NCBI GenBank assembly: GCA_029204045.2 | Contig: CM055071.1 | Span: 16,637,161-16,701,160 of the forward strand | From: Tillandsia leiboldiana | Lineage: Eukaryota; Streptophyta; Magnoliopsida; Poales; Bromeliaceae | Direction of reading: 5' to 3' | Length of the DNA stretch: 64,000 nucleotides | Shown: positions 45,252 to 56,330 of the stretch, one piece after another | Layout of the letters: each line of letters begins with the position of its first letter | How positions within the stretch are numbered: position 1 is the first letter of the stretch | The notes under the pieces: generated by a model | The model's database searches: none | What the model saw: only the letters and a program-made list of their open reading frames with translations | What the model was told of the DNA's origin: nothing | Position numbers and translations under genes: made by a program

Positions 45252-46602
45252 TGTTACGGAATTTGAGTTGGCGTAATTTTGTGAAAGTTCAAGTCTTGAA
45301 GATTGAAGGTGAAGAAAGTTGGATCATTTAACTCAATCTCAAGAAAGAAGAATTCAAAAGGATCAGGTATGTTTAACAAAAGATTTTGTGTGATCCGAAT
45401 ACTTCTTGTAGTGTAGAAACACTTGGAAGAATCTTTCATTGCATAAAAATCAAAAACTGGACTTGGGACATGTTCAGGATCCGGATCAGGTTGTTCAATC
45501 CGGATCCCGAAGGTGGTTCGTTCATACACCAGTTCAATCCGGATCGTAGCCTCTCTTGATCCGGATCCCGAACACTGAGTTTACCATCTTCCTTGAACGA
45601 TCCGGATCAGGCTTCGCAATCCGGATCCCGAACGTTAATGTTTGGTGAACTGTATGAACGATCCGGATCAAGCACTTCGATCCGGATCCCGAACCTTCGT
45701 TTTTCTGGAACTACCTGACTCGTTACGACGATCCGGATCACAGCTAATCCGATCCGGATCGCCGTCCGTAAAATTTCCAGAAATGGTAGGTTTTTGATTC
45801 TTATCTCCTTCCTAGGGTTTCTAACCTATAAATAGACCCTATGACTCTTTTTCTAGGGTGAATCCAAAAAGAAGTAAAATAGCCGTCATATTCATATCTT
45901 ATTATATACGGCTCTAGATCCACATATAGAGAAGAAAGGAAATCATTAGAGAATACTCTATGTTTCTTCATCTATATTGATTAGTTTGATTCTAGGTTTT
46001 CATACTCACATCTTGAGTTGAATCAAACTAATGAATACTTAGATGGTATTTCCGATCTATCTTTGATCTAAGTATTCGGCGGATCATCACCACAAAAAAC
46101 AACGATTTACCCCAAAAATCGGCGCGTGGATTCGCGTGTCCTTGTGGATTCAAGGTTCAACCGCACTCGTGGATTCAGAGCGAGGCACGTTCGTGGATTC
46201 GAAGGGTGCTATTGGGTGAAGACCGTGGACTCAGTCGGACGTCGTGGATTCGACGTTGGACGCCGTGGATTCGGCGTTGGGCGCAGATCGTGGATTCGAG
46301 AAGCGTCGCGGAGCGAGCGGAGAAGATCCTCTAGGAGCGTATGGAAAAGGTTGAGTCGTAAGTGTGTACGGTAAATCACCTTGTACGTGTTTTAATTCTA
46401 GTGGATTTCTGCCGTGTTATCGGTCCCGTGGTTTTTTACTCCGGTGATGGAGTTTTTCCACGTAAAAATCTTGCGAGTTATTTTTATTTCCGCATTGGGT
46501 TTTTATCGCAACGATTTTTGAGTGTTTATACGTTTACACCTATTCACCCCCCTCTAGGTGTTTTTTTCCCCTATTTAGATCCTTATTACATATAACCCAA
46601 CA
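45252..46602 (+). repeat. SIRE LTR shared by copies A and B
   Basis: At 1,351 bp it equals the copy A 5' LTR in length and nearly in sequence, with the same ATCCGGATC array and TATAAATA at 45827. It is preceded by a polypurine tract (3' LTR of A) and followed by a primer-binding site and gag (5' LTR of B), so it serves both copies. Confidence 0.95.
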
Positions 46603-46635
46603 AGTGGTATTAGAGCGGGAATAGGGTTGTAAACA

Positions 46636-48634
46636 ATGGTTGAAGGTGGAAACATCAACCGACCCCCGTTCTTCGATGGAACAAATTATGCGTACTGGAA
46701 AGTGCGGATGAAAGCCTTTTTAATTTCCAGCGACGAACGGGTGTGGCAATCAATTGAATTAGGATGGTCTAATCCAACTGAATTTATTGGTGATGTTCGC
46801 ACCTTAAAACCTAGGTCGAAATGGACCAAGGAAGAGTTAGATTCATCTTCTTACAATGGCAAGGGAATTAATGCCATTTTTAATGCCTTATCTCAAACTG
46901 AGTTCTCTCGCGTCTCAGCATGTGAGACTGCGAAAGAAATCTGGGATGTTCTTCAGGTTACACATGAGGGAACTAACCTCGTGAAGATTCAGAAACTGCA
47001 AATGCTTACGAGCAAGTTTGACTCTATCTTGATGGCAGAAAATGAATCTTTCACGGACTACTATACACGATTGCAAGACATCGTAAACTCATGTGCTAAC
47101 CTGGGAGAGAAGATTCCAGAATTTAAGATTGTAAGAAAGATCTTAAGAACTCTTCCTAAACGATTTCGCCCAAAGGTTACAGCCATTGAAACTATTAAAC
47201 ACCCGGACGAAATACGTGTAGAAGAATTAGTTGGTTCATTACAAACATATGAAATGACGTTTACTACTAACAATTCTTCTGGAAAGTCATCCACTTCTAA
47301 GTCTTCAGGTTATGCGTTGAAAACAACTAAGGAAGAAGACGCGGATACATCCTCCTCAGACGATGACGAGAACCTTTCTATGGAGGAATTTGAGAAGCAG
47401 CTCGCTCTCTTGACAAGGAAGTTTCGCCGCAACTTTCGAAGGGGTAATTCAAGTAAATCTCCATCCTTCGGAAAGTCGAACAAAGGCAAGGGTACTTCAA
47501 GTTAAAAGTCAAGAAAGCAAGAGAACTTCTCAAAGGATAAGAAAAGTTCAGAGGGACAACTACAATGCTTCAAATGTCGAGGCTACGGCCACATTTCAAC
47601 GGAGTGTCCCAACAAGTACCCGGCAAAGAAGAAGGCGATGCAAGTCGTCACTTGGGATGACAACTCAACGTCAAATGAGTCGTCTTCAAGTGATGAAGAA
47701 AAGAGCTCCACGGCATTCCACGCGTCCATATCTTCACCCTTCATGTGCTTTATGGCAAGTACGTCCGAGTCATTGTCCAACTCCACTGTTGAAAAGAATG
47801 CAACGGACAATGAATCGGATGATTCGGAAGGTGAAGATTTTGCTCTAGCCTACCACAGACTTTTGAGGGATTCAAAGAAAGTGGCTAAGCAAAACAAGAG
47901 TTTGAGAGGGAGATTGCATGATCTCGAAGAAGAAGCAAAAAGGGCAACTTCTCTCTCAAACGCTCTTGAAGTGGAAAGGGAAAACCTGATAAAAGCAAAT
48001 GTTTCCCTTCAAGAGTCCAATGAGCAACTTGAGAAGGAACATACAAATCTGGTGGATAAAGCGAATCACTTCTCAAAGCTCTACAACGAGGCTCGATAGG
48101 ATAACCTGGAAATGACAAAGACCATTTTCCAACTCAAGGATGACTTACAGCGATTCTCTTCAGGAAGGAGTAAGTTGGATAGACTTCTTGGTCTTGGTCA
48201 ATCAAATCGGTTCGGCCTCGGATACACTCAAACTGGAAACAGTCCAAGTTCGAGTGTGACAGTTTTTGTGCCTCAGTCGGTATCTCCTCCTCTGACACCG
48301 GAATTCAAGACAAACAACGACAACAAACCTACTTCATCCTCTTTGGGATCGTCAAGATCTAAGGTATGTTTTCGTTGTGGTGTTTCAGGGCACATAAGAA
48401 GATATTGCAAGACGGGAGTCAAATGCTCACCTCAAACATCTCTTGCAATGACTACCACAAAGGTGATTCCTCGGAAATCAATTCCAAATCAATTGAAAGA
48501 AAAGAACCCTGGTAGTTTACCGCGCAAGACGACCACATCAAGGAGCAGCAATCGTTTTAACAAGATGCTTTCACCTAGGCATATAACTTCACGACCATTA
48601 CCGACGCATTCCAAAAAGGTTTGGGTGCGCAAAG
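46636..48634 (+). pseudogene. SIRE gag and downstream region (copy B), two stops
   Basis: The ATG at 46636 opens an undivided 289-codon gag frame across the point where copy A is split, proving the GAGAC and GTTTG insertion sites. TAA at 47503-47505 (Tyr codon in A) and TAG at 48097-48099 (Gln in A) break it. Knuckle CFKCRGYGHISTEC (Ala to Ser) and CFRCGVSGHIRRYC are present, and the coiled-coil segment lies between them. The intron-like deletion junction is at 48634/48635. Confidence 0.9.
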
Positions 48635-48751
48635 GAATCATCTCATATATCTCCGAGTACTCCGTTTCAACAAACGCTACGAATCTCCAAGGATCATCCG
48701 GAATCGAATATTATTGGAGATCCACAAGAAGGAGTTAGAACTCAGAGGCAG

Positions 48752-50035
48752 TTGGTTTGTGGATTCGCTTGCTACGTATCTTTAATCGAACCAAAGAACA
48801 TAGATGAAGCTCTTCAGGATGACTACTGGATTAAAGCAATGCAGGAAGAGCTCCATCAATTTGAGCGAAACAAAGTCTGGGAATTAACGAAGCCTCCAAA
48901 GCAACATAATGTGATAGGTACCAAATGGATCTTCAAGAACAAGAAAAATGAGGATGGTACTATCATCAGGAACAAGGCACGATTAGTTGCTCATGGCTAC
49001 TCTCAAGTAGAAGGTATAGACTTTGATGAAACATTCGCCCCTGTAGCTAGACTCGAGTCCATTCGTATACTATTTGCTATTGCTTGTCATTTTAAAATCA
49101 AATTATTTCAAATGGACGTTAAGAGCGCATTTCTAAATGGGTTTTTAAATGAGGAAGTTTATGTGGCTCAACCGAAAGGTTTTGTAGACCATAAATAACC
49201 TAACCATGTTTTTCGTTTGAAAAAGGCTCTTTACGGTCTGAAACAAGCACCGCGAGCATGGTACGAAAGGTTGACAAAGCACCTTTTGGAGAAGGGCTAC
49301 ACTCGAGGGGGAGCTGATAGGACTCTCTTTGTGAAGCATTATCAAAGCAATTTCATTGTAGCACAAATCTATGTCGATGACATTGTATTTGGCGCAACAA
49401 GAGATAATGATGCTTCTAAATTCGCGGAGACCATGGAAAGCGAATTTGAGATTTCCATGATGGGCGAATTGACTTATTTCCTTGGATTGCAAATTAAACA
49501 AAATGATGAAGGTATTCACTTGAGTCAATCCAAGTATGCAATGGAGTTGGTTAAAAAGTTTGATCTTGAAAATTCGAAGGATTTTCCGACTCCAATGGGA
49601 ACTAGCCACAAGGGACTTGGAAGTGAATCACAAAATGAGAATGTAGACGAGAAACTGTATCGAAGTATGATTGGAAGTCTACTTTACCTCACGGCTAGTC
49701 GCCCGGATATATCTTTTGGTGTTGGGATCTGCGCGAGATATCAATCTGCACCAAAGGAGGTTCACCTGAAAGCGGCGAAAAGGATCATCCGGTATATCAA
49801 AGGATCAATTAATTTCGGAATTTGGTATCCTATGGGAACAAGTTTGGATATTGTTGGATACTCAGATGCCGATTGGGCAGGATCAGTGGATGATCGGAAA
49901 AGCACGAGTGGTGCATGCTTCTATCTTGGCCATTGCCTTGTTGCATGGCACAGTAAAAAGCAGAATTGCATAGCACTCTCGACTGCCGAAGCGGAATACA
50001 TTTCAGCGGGTAGTTGTTCAACCCAACTCATTTGG
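48752..50035 (+). pseudogene. SIRE RT-RNase H (copy B), truncated
   Basis: RT starts as in copy A. A nonsense change (TAA at 49196-49198, Gln in copy C) interrupts it before the catalytic motif; the frame reopens with YGLKQAPRAW, YVDDIVFG and RNase H SDADWAGS and STAEAEYIS. At 50035 it runs into LTR sequence (GGAGCGAGGCAC), adding a foreign C-terminal tail until TAG near 50191. Non-functional. Confidence 0.9.
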
Positions 50036-50491
50036 AGCGAGGCACATTCGTGGATTCGAAGGGTGCTATTGGGTGAAGACCGTGGACTCGGTCGGACGTC
50101 GTGGATTCGACGTTGGACGCCGTGGATTCGGCGTTGGGCGCAGATCGTGGATTCGAGAAGCGTCGCGGAGCGAGCGGAGAAGATCCTCTAGGAGCGTATG
50201 GAAAAGGTTGAGTCGTAAGTGTGTACGGTAAATCACCTTGTATGTGTTTTAATTCTAGTGGATTTCTGCCGTGTTATCGGTCCCGTGGTTTTTTACTCCG
50301 GTGATGGAGTTTTCCACGTAAAAATCTTGCGAGTTATTTTTATTTCCGCATTGGGTTTTTATCGCAACGATTTTTGAGTGTTTATACGTTTACACCTATT
50401 CACCCCCCTCTAGGTGTTTTTTTCCCTTATTTAGATCCTTATTACATATAACCCAACAAGTGGTATCAGAGAGGGAATAGGGTTGTAAACA

Positions 50492-51538
50492 ACGGTTGAA
50501 GGTGGAAACATCAACCGACCCCCGTTCTTCGATGGAACAAATTATGCGTACTGGAAAGTGCGGATGAAAGCCTTTTTAGTTTCCATCGACGAACGGGTGT
50601 GGCAATCAATTGAATTAGGATGGTCTAATCCAACTGAATTTATTGGTGATGTCCACACCTTAAAACCTAGGTCGAAATGGACCAAGGAAGAGTTAGACTC
50701 ATCTTCTTACAATGGCAAGGGAATTAATGCTATTTTTAATGCCTTATCTCAAACTGAGTTCTCTCGCGTCTCAGCATGTGAGACTACGAAAGAAATCTGG
50801 GATGTTCTTCAGGTTACACATGAGGGAACTAACCTCGTGAAGATTCAGAAACTGCAAATGCTTACGAGCAAGTTTGACTCTATCTTAATGGCAGAAAATG
50901 AATCTTTCACGGACTACTATACACGATTGCAAGATATCGTAAACTCATGTGCTAACCTGGGAGAGAAGATTCCAGAATTTAAGATTGTAAGAAAGATCTT
51001 AAGAACTCTTCCTGAACGATTTCGCCCAAAGGTTACTGCCATTGAAACTATTAAACACCCGGACGAAATACGTGTAGAAGAATTAGTTGGTTCATTACAA
51101 ACTTATGAAATGACATTTACTACTAACAATTCTTCTGGAAAAGCATCCACTTCTTAGTCTTCAGGTTATGCGTTGAAAACAACTAAGGAAGAAGACGCAG
51201 ATACATCCTCCTCAGACGATGACGAGAACCTTTCTATGGAGGAATTTGAGAAGCAGCTCGCTCTCTTGACAAGGAAGTTTCGCCGCAACTTTCGAAGGGG
51301 TAATTCAAGTAAATCTCCATCCTTCGGAAAGTTGATCAAAGGCAAGGGTACTTCAAGTTACAAGTCAAGAAAGCAAGAGAACTTCTCAAAGGATAAGAAA
51401 AGTTCAGAGGGACAACTACAATGCTTCAAATGTCGAGGCTACGACCACATTGCAACGGAGTGTCCCAACAAGTATCCGGCAAAGAAGAAGGCGATGCAAG
51501 TCGTCACTTGGGATGACAACTCAACGAACGACAAATGA
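50492..51538 (+). pseudogene. SIRE gag (copy C), start lost and broken
   Basis: The gag start reads ACG at 50492-50494 where A and B have ATG. The next in-frame ATG is at 50558, removing about 22 residues. TAG at 51155-51157 (Lys in copy A) and a 4-bp net insertion near 51525-51534 break the frame. The first knuckle reads CFKCRGYDHIATEC, with Gly to Asp next to the His. The 3' part of gag continues in the following entry. Confidence 0.85.
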
Positions 51539-54500
51539 GTCATCTTCAAGTGATGAAGAAAAGAGTTCCACGGCATTCCACGCGTCCATATCTTCACCCT
51601 TCATGTGCTTTATGGCAAGTACATCCGAGTCGTTGTCCAACTCCACTGTTGAAAAGATTGCAACGGACAATGAATCGGATGATTCGAAAGGTGAAGATTT
51701 TGCTTTAGCCTACCACAGACTTTTGAGGGATTCAAAGAAAGTGGCTAAGCAAAATAAGAGTTTGAGAGGGAGAGTGCATGCTCTCGAAGAAGAAGCAAAA
51801 AGAGCAACTTCTCTCTCAAACGCTCTTGAAGTGGAAAGGGAAAATCTGATAAAAGTAAATGTTTCCCTTCAAGAGTCCAATGAGCGTTTTGAGAAGGAAC
51901 ATACAAATCTGGTGGATAAAGCGAATCACTTCTCAAAGCTCTACAACGAGGCTCGGCAGGATAACCTGGAAATGACAAAGACCATTTTCCAACTCAAGGA
52001 TGACTTACAGCAATTTTCTTCAGGAAGGAGTAAGTTGGATAGACTTCTTGGTCTTGGTCAATCAAATCGGTTCGGCCTCGGATACACTCAAACTGGAAAC
52101 AGTCCAAGTTCGAGTGGGACAGTTTTTGTGCCTCAGTCGGTATCTCCTCCTCCGACACCGGAATTCAAGACAAACAATGACAACAAACCTACTTCATCCT
52201 CTTTGGGATCGTCAAGATCTAAGGTATGTTTTCGTTGTGGTGTTTCAGGGCACATAAGAAGATATTGCAAGACGGGAGTCAAACGCTCACCTCAATCACC
52301 TCTTGCAACGACTACCAAAAAGGCGCCTCCCCGGAAATCAAAGCAAAACTTTTCAAATGAAAAGAGCCTTGGTAGTTCACTGCGCAAGACGACATCATCA
52401 AGGAGCGGCAATCGATCTGACAAGACGCCTTCACCTAGGAGAATAACCACACGACCATTACCGACGCACTCCAAAAGGGTTTGGGTGCGCAAAGGTGAAA
52501 TTTACCCTTGTCTTGTTACCAATGTTTCCTTGCATGCATATGATAGTTCGTCTTGGTATCTGGATAGCGGTTGTTCCCGTCACATGACCGGTGACAAAAA
52601 CAGTTTTCAAAATCTTGAGAAAATCTCCGGAGGACTTGTTGTTTTCGGAGATGGTCGATCTTCCAAAATTGTTGGAAAAGGGACGGTAGCTATTCCAGAT
52701 GGCCCGATTTTGAAAAACGTCTTATTTGTTGATGGTCTTAAGACTAACCTCATAAGCATAAGTCAACTTTGCGACAATGGTTTTTCAGTTAACTTTTCAT
52801 CTGTTGAATGCGTTGTAACTGATAAGGACCATGTCTTCTTTTTAAAAGGGGTTAGATCTGAAAACAATTGTTATGTTGTTCCTAATAAATTTTCTGAAAA
52901 TTGTAACTTAGCCACTTTGAATAATGAAACTCTTTGGCATGAAATGCTAGGTCACTTAAATTTTAAGGAACTTACTAGAATTTCAAACAAGGACGTGGTC
53001 AAGGGGGTTCCAAAACTTTTATTTAAACAAAACGTTGTGTGTGGTGGTTGCCAAAAGGGAAAACAGTCTAGGACTGCACACAAGAACTTGAACCACGTTG
53101 GTACTAAACGGCCTTTGGAACTTTTGCACATGGATTTAATGGGGCCGACCCGTCAACCATCTTTGGGAGGTAAATGGTATATTTTTTTATTGGTTGATGA
53201 TTTCTCTCGGTATTCTTGGGTAGCATTTTTAAAAGAGAAAGCTGATACTTTTGATTCTTTTCACGAGATTTGCCTTCGTATTATGATTGAAAAGAATGAA
53301 AAGATCATTCGTGTTAGAAGTGATAGAGGTGGAGAATTCATTAATTCTAAATTCATTGACTTTTGTACTTCAAACGGTATTAAGCATGAATTCTCTGCAC
53401 CCTATACACCTCAACAGAATGGTGTTGTCGAGCGCAAGAACAGGGCTGTTCAAGAGATGGCGCGTGTGATGCTTCATGGCCGGAATTTACCGCTACATTT
53501 TTGGGCTGAAGCTGTGAACACCGCTGTCTATGTCATTAATCGAGTGTTCTTGCGCCCGGGAACGTTAAATACACCATATGAACTATGGTGTGGTAGAAAA
53601 CCCAACATCAAATATTTTCGCATCTTCGGGAGTCGGTGTTACATTTTACGTGACCGTGAAAACCTTGGAAAGTTTGACTCACGAAGTGACGAAGGGATTT
53701 TCTTGGGGTATTCTACTAATAGTAGAGCATATCGAGTATTTAACTTGGAATCTAAGACGATCGTAGAATCTATAAATGTTAAAGTAGATGAAGCTTTTCA
53801 CTTTGCATCTGAAAAATCTACCCTCGATATTTCTCTAGATGATGATTCTCCCGCTGTTGCATCTTCTCATAATAATACTTCCAATATTAATGATGCATCT
53901 AATGGTTCTTCAAGTTTATCTAATGTGCAGGAATCATCTCATATATCTCCGAGTACTCCGTTTCAACAAACGCTACGAATCTACAAGGATCATCCGGAAT
54001 CGAATATTATTGGAGATCCACAAGAAGGAGTTAGAACTCGAAGGCAGTTGGTTTGTGGATTCGCTTGCTACGTATCTTTAATCGAACCAAAGAACATAGA
54101 TGAAGCTCTTCAGGATGACTACTGGATTAAAGCAATGCAGGAAGAGCTCCATCAATTTGAGCGAAACAAAGTCTGGGAATTAACGAAGCCTCCAAAGCAA
54201 CACAATGTGATAGGTACCAAATGGATTTTCAAGAATAAGAAAAATAAGGATGGTACTATCATTAGGAACAAGGCACAATTAGTTGCTCAAGGCTACTCTC
54301 AAGTAGAAGGTATAGACTTTGACGAAACATTCGCCCCTGTAGCTAGACTCGAGTCCATTCGTATACTGTTTGCTATTGCTTGTCATTTTAAAATCAAATT
54401 ATTTCAAATGGACGTTAAGAGCGCATTTCTAAATGGGTTTTTAAATGAGGAAGTTTATGTGGCTCAACCGAAAGGTTTTGTAGACCATAAACAACCTAAC

Positions 54501-55437
54501 CATGTTTTTCGTTTGAAAAAGGCTCTTTACGGTCTGAAACAAGCACCGCGAGCATGGTACGAAAGGTTGACAAAGCACCTTTTGGAGAAGGGCTATACTC
54601 GAGGGGGAGCTGACAGGACTCTCTTTGTGAAGCATTATCAAAACAATTTCATTGTAGCACAAATATATGTCGATGACATAGTATTTGGCGCAACAAGAGA
54701 TAATGATGCTTCTAAATTCGCGGAGACCATGGAAGGCGAATTTGAGATGTCCATGATGGGCGAATTGACTTACTTGGATTGCAAATTAAACAAAATGATG
54801 AAGGTATTCACTTGAGTCAATCCAAGTATGCAATGGAGTTGGTTAAAAAGTTTGATCTTGAAAATTCGAAGGATTTTCCGACTCCAATGGGAACTAGCCA
54901 CAAGGGACTTGGAAGTGAATCACAAAGTGAGAATGTAGACGAGAAACTGTATCGAAGTATGATTGGAAGTCTACTTTACCTCACGGCTAGTCGCCCGGAT
55001 ATATCTTTTGGTGTTGGGATCTGTGCGAGATATCAATCTGCACCAAAGGAGGTTCACCTGAAAGCGGTGAAAAGGATCATCCGGTATATCAAAGGATCAA
55101 TTAATTTCGGAATTTGGTATCCTATGGGAACAAGTTTGGATATTGTTGGATACTCAGATTCCGATTGGGCAGGATCAGTGGATGATCGGAAAAGCACGAG
55201 TGGTGCATGCTTCTATCTTGGCCATTGCCTTGCTGCATGGCACAGTAAAAAGCAGAATTGCATAGCACTCTCGACTGCCGAAGCGGAATACATTTCAGCT
55301 GGAAGTTGCTCAACTCAACTCATTTGGATGAAAAGCGTATTGAGCGACTTCCGCATTTCAGCATCTTCGGTAACAATTCTTTGTGACAACACAAGTGCAA
55401 TCAACATTTCTAAAAACCCTGTGTTGCACTCTAGAAC
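51530..55437 (+). pseudogene. SIRE polyprotein (gag end, protease, integrase, RT, RNase H), copy C
   Basis: About 1,080 codons are open in one frame to about 54770: coiled coil, knuckle CFRCGVSGHIRRYC (52230), protease WYLDSGCSRHMTGD (52555), integrase zinc region (HEMLGHLNF...CGGCQKGK), integrase core HMDLMGPTRQ, RSDRGGEF and NGVVERKNR (DDE triad), then RT with QMDVKSAFLNG and YVDDIVFG (54667). A 4-bp loss near 54770 shifts the frame. RNase H continues from 54779 (SDSDWAGS, with Ala to Ser relative to A) and is cut at 55437. It is the only copy in the window with protease and integrase, so it could supply enzymes only if its defects were recent. Confidence 0.92.
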
Positions 55438-56249
55438 TGTAAGAACTCGAAATATCTTATGTTAACGAGTAGTCTAAAGGGGATTTTTGACCTGGTTTTG
55501 ATCGCAAAAGACCCCTGTTGGCCTATATGGTCAATCGCCAGTGTGCAAGTTGCACGAGGCAAAAAGACTAATTCCCAATCCGGACGTGACCTTGGAAATC
55601 CGAGTTGACCGTTGCGATCGTCTCATCGAACTGAACGAGATTCATATTCAGTATTTTTCGATCTGACGGTCGGATCGTCCAGAAATCGATGAAGAAGCGA
55701 GCGAATCATCGGGACCCATGTAACAGCGGCCTGCGCACAGTGCTTTTAAGTTAACACTGTAGATGAATAGTAACCCCCAACCTTCGACACCCCGACGAAT
55801 GCAACGCTGACTGTTTCACTGTCCGGATTCCGAACCTGGTGATCCAGGTAGTCGTTTTGAATGGTTTCGTCATTTTGGACGCAATGACACTGACGGAATT
55901 TTCGTTTGACGACCCTAGAGTCTCGAAAAGCGTGATAACTGTATTTGGGCACAGTACTGATGGACCGAGTTTTCATCTGGGCAGTTTCTCAAAAATCGGA
56001 AATCGCTACCTGATAGGTTTCGTCGAGCTGGACGTCGTGGCGAAGCCCATTTTTCGTTTCGACGAACAGAACATCTCGAAAAGCGTGAAATACGGAGAAA
56101 TTGCAGCTTTTTGCACATGAAACCCTATAGAACCTGCCTCGGAAAAGCGCGCCCCTGCATAGAGAGGGACCTAATAGTGATTGTAAGCTGCTGAGAGGAC
56201 CAGGCGGGGAAAGAACAGAGTTGGAGGGACTAAATTGCAACTAGTGCTT

Positions 56250-56330
56250 ATATGTATATAGATATATATATACGTATAGCTTGAGCTAGGGCTTCGAAAA
56301 CCCTAAGCCCCGTAGCCCCTCTCCCAGCCG
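56250..56330 (+). promoter_or_regulatory. Core promoter of giant LTR
   Basis: TATATATATA (56263-56272) is followed about 30 nt later by GGGCTTCGAAAACCCTAAGC, containing a telo-box-like AAACCCTA, and a CT-rich leader. The right LTR has the same at 62923. The arrangement fits a plant TATA promoter with a start near 56295. Confidence 0.6.

Larger units (their letters stand above)
37539..46602 (+). mobile_element. SIRE copy A, main segment (gag to 3' LTR)
   Basis: Copy A continues with GAGACTGCGAAAG, exactly the codons that follow in copy B. It contains the rest of gag (with a TRIM inside), RT and RNase H, a 1.6-kb spacer, the envelope-like gene, polypurine tracts and a 3' LTR (45252-46602) that also serves as 5' LTR of copy B. 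Protease and integrase are absent through a 1,435-bp deletion whose junction is at 39727/39728. Confidence 0.9.
46603..50035 (+). mobile_element. SIRE copy B internal region, truncated in RNase H
   Basis: Copy B begins with the primer site GTGGTATTAGAGC (one change from copy A) and has the same 1,435-bp protease-integrase deletion, so A and B descend from one deletion derivative. It stops inside RNase H at 50035, where the middle of an LTR begins; the RNase H end, envelope-like gene and polypurine tract are lost. Confidence 0.9.
50036..55437 (+). mobile_element. SIRE copy C, partial LTR to RNase H
   Basis: It starts with the last 423 bp of an LTR (50036-50458), then primer site (TGGTATCAGAGAGG, one base off) and an internal region that keeps protease and integrase. 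It is a few percent diverged from A and B. It is cut at 55437 within RNase H by the element at 55438. The B/C junction shares GGA between RNase H and LTR sequence, a sign of microhomology-mediated joining. Confidence 0.9.
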
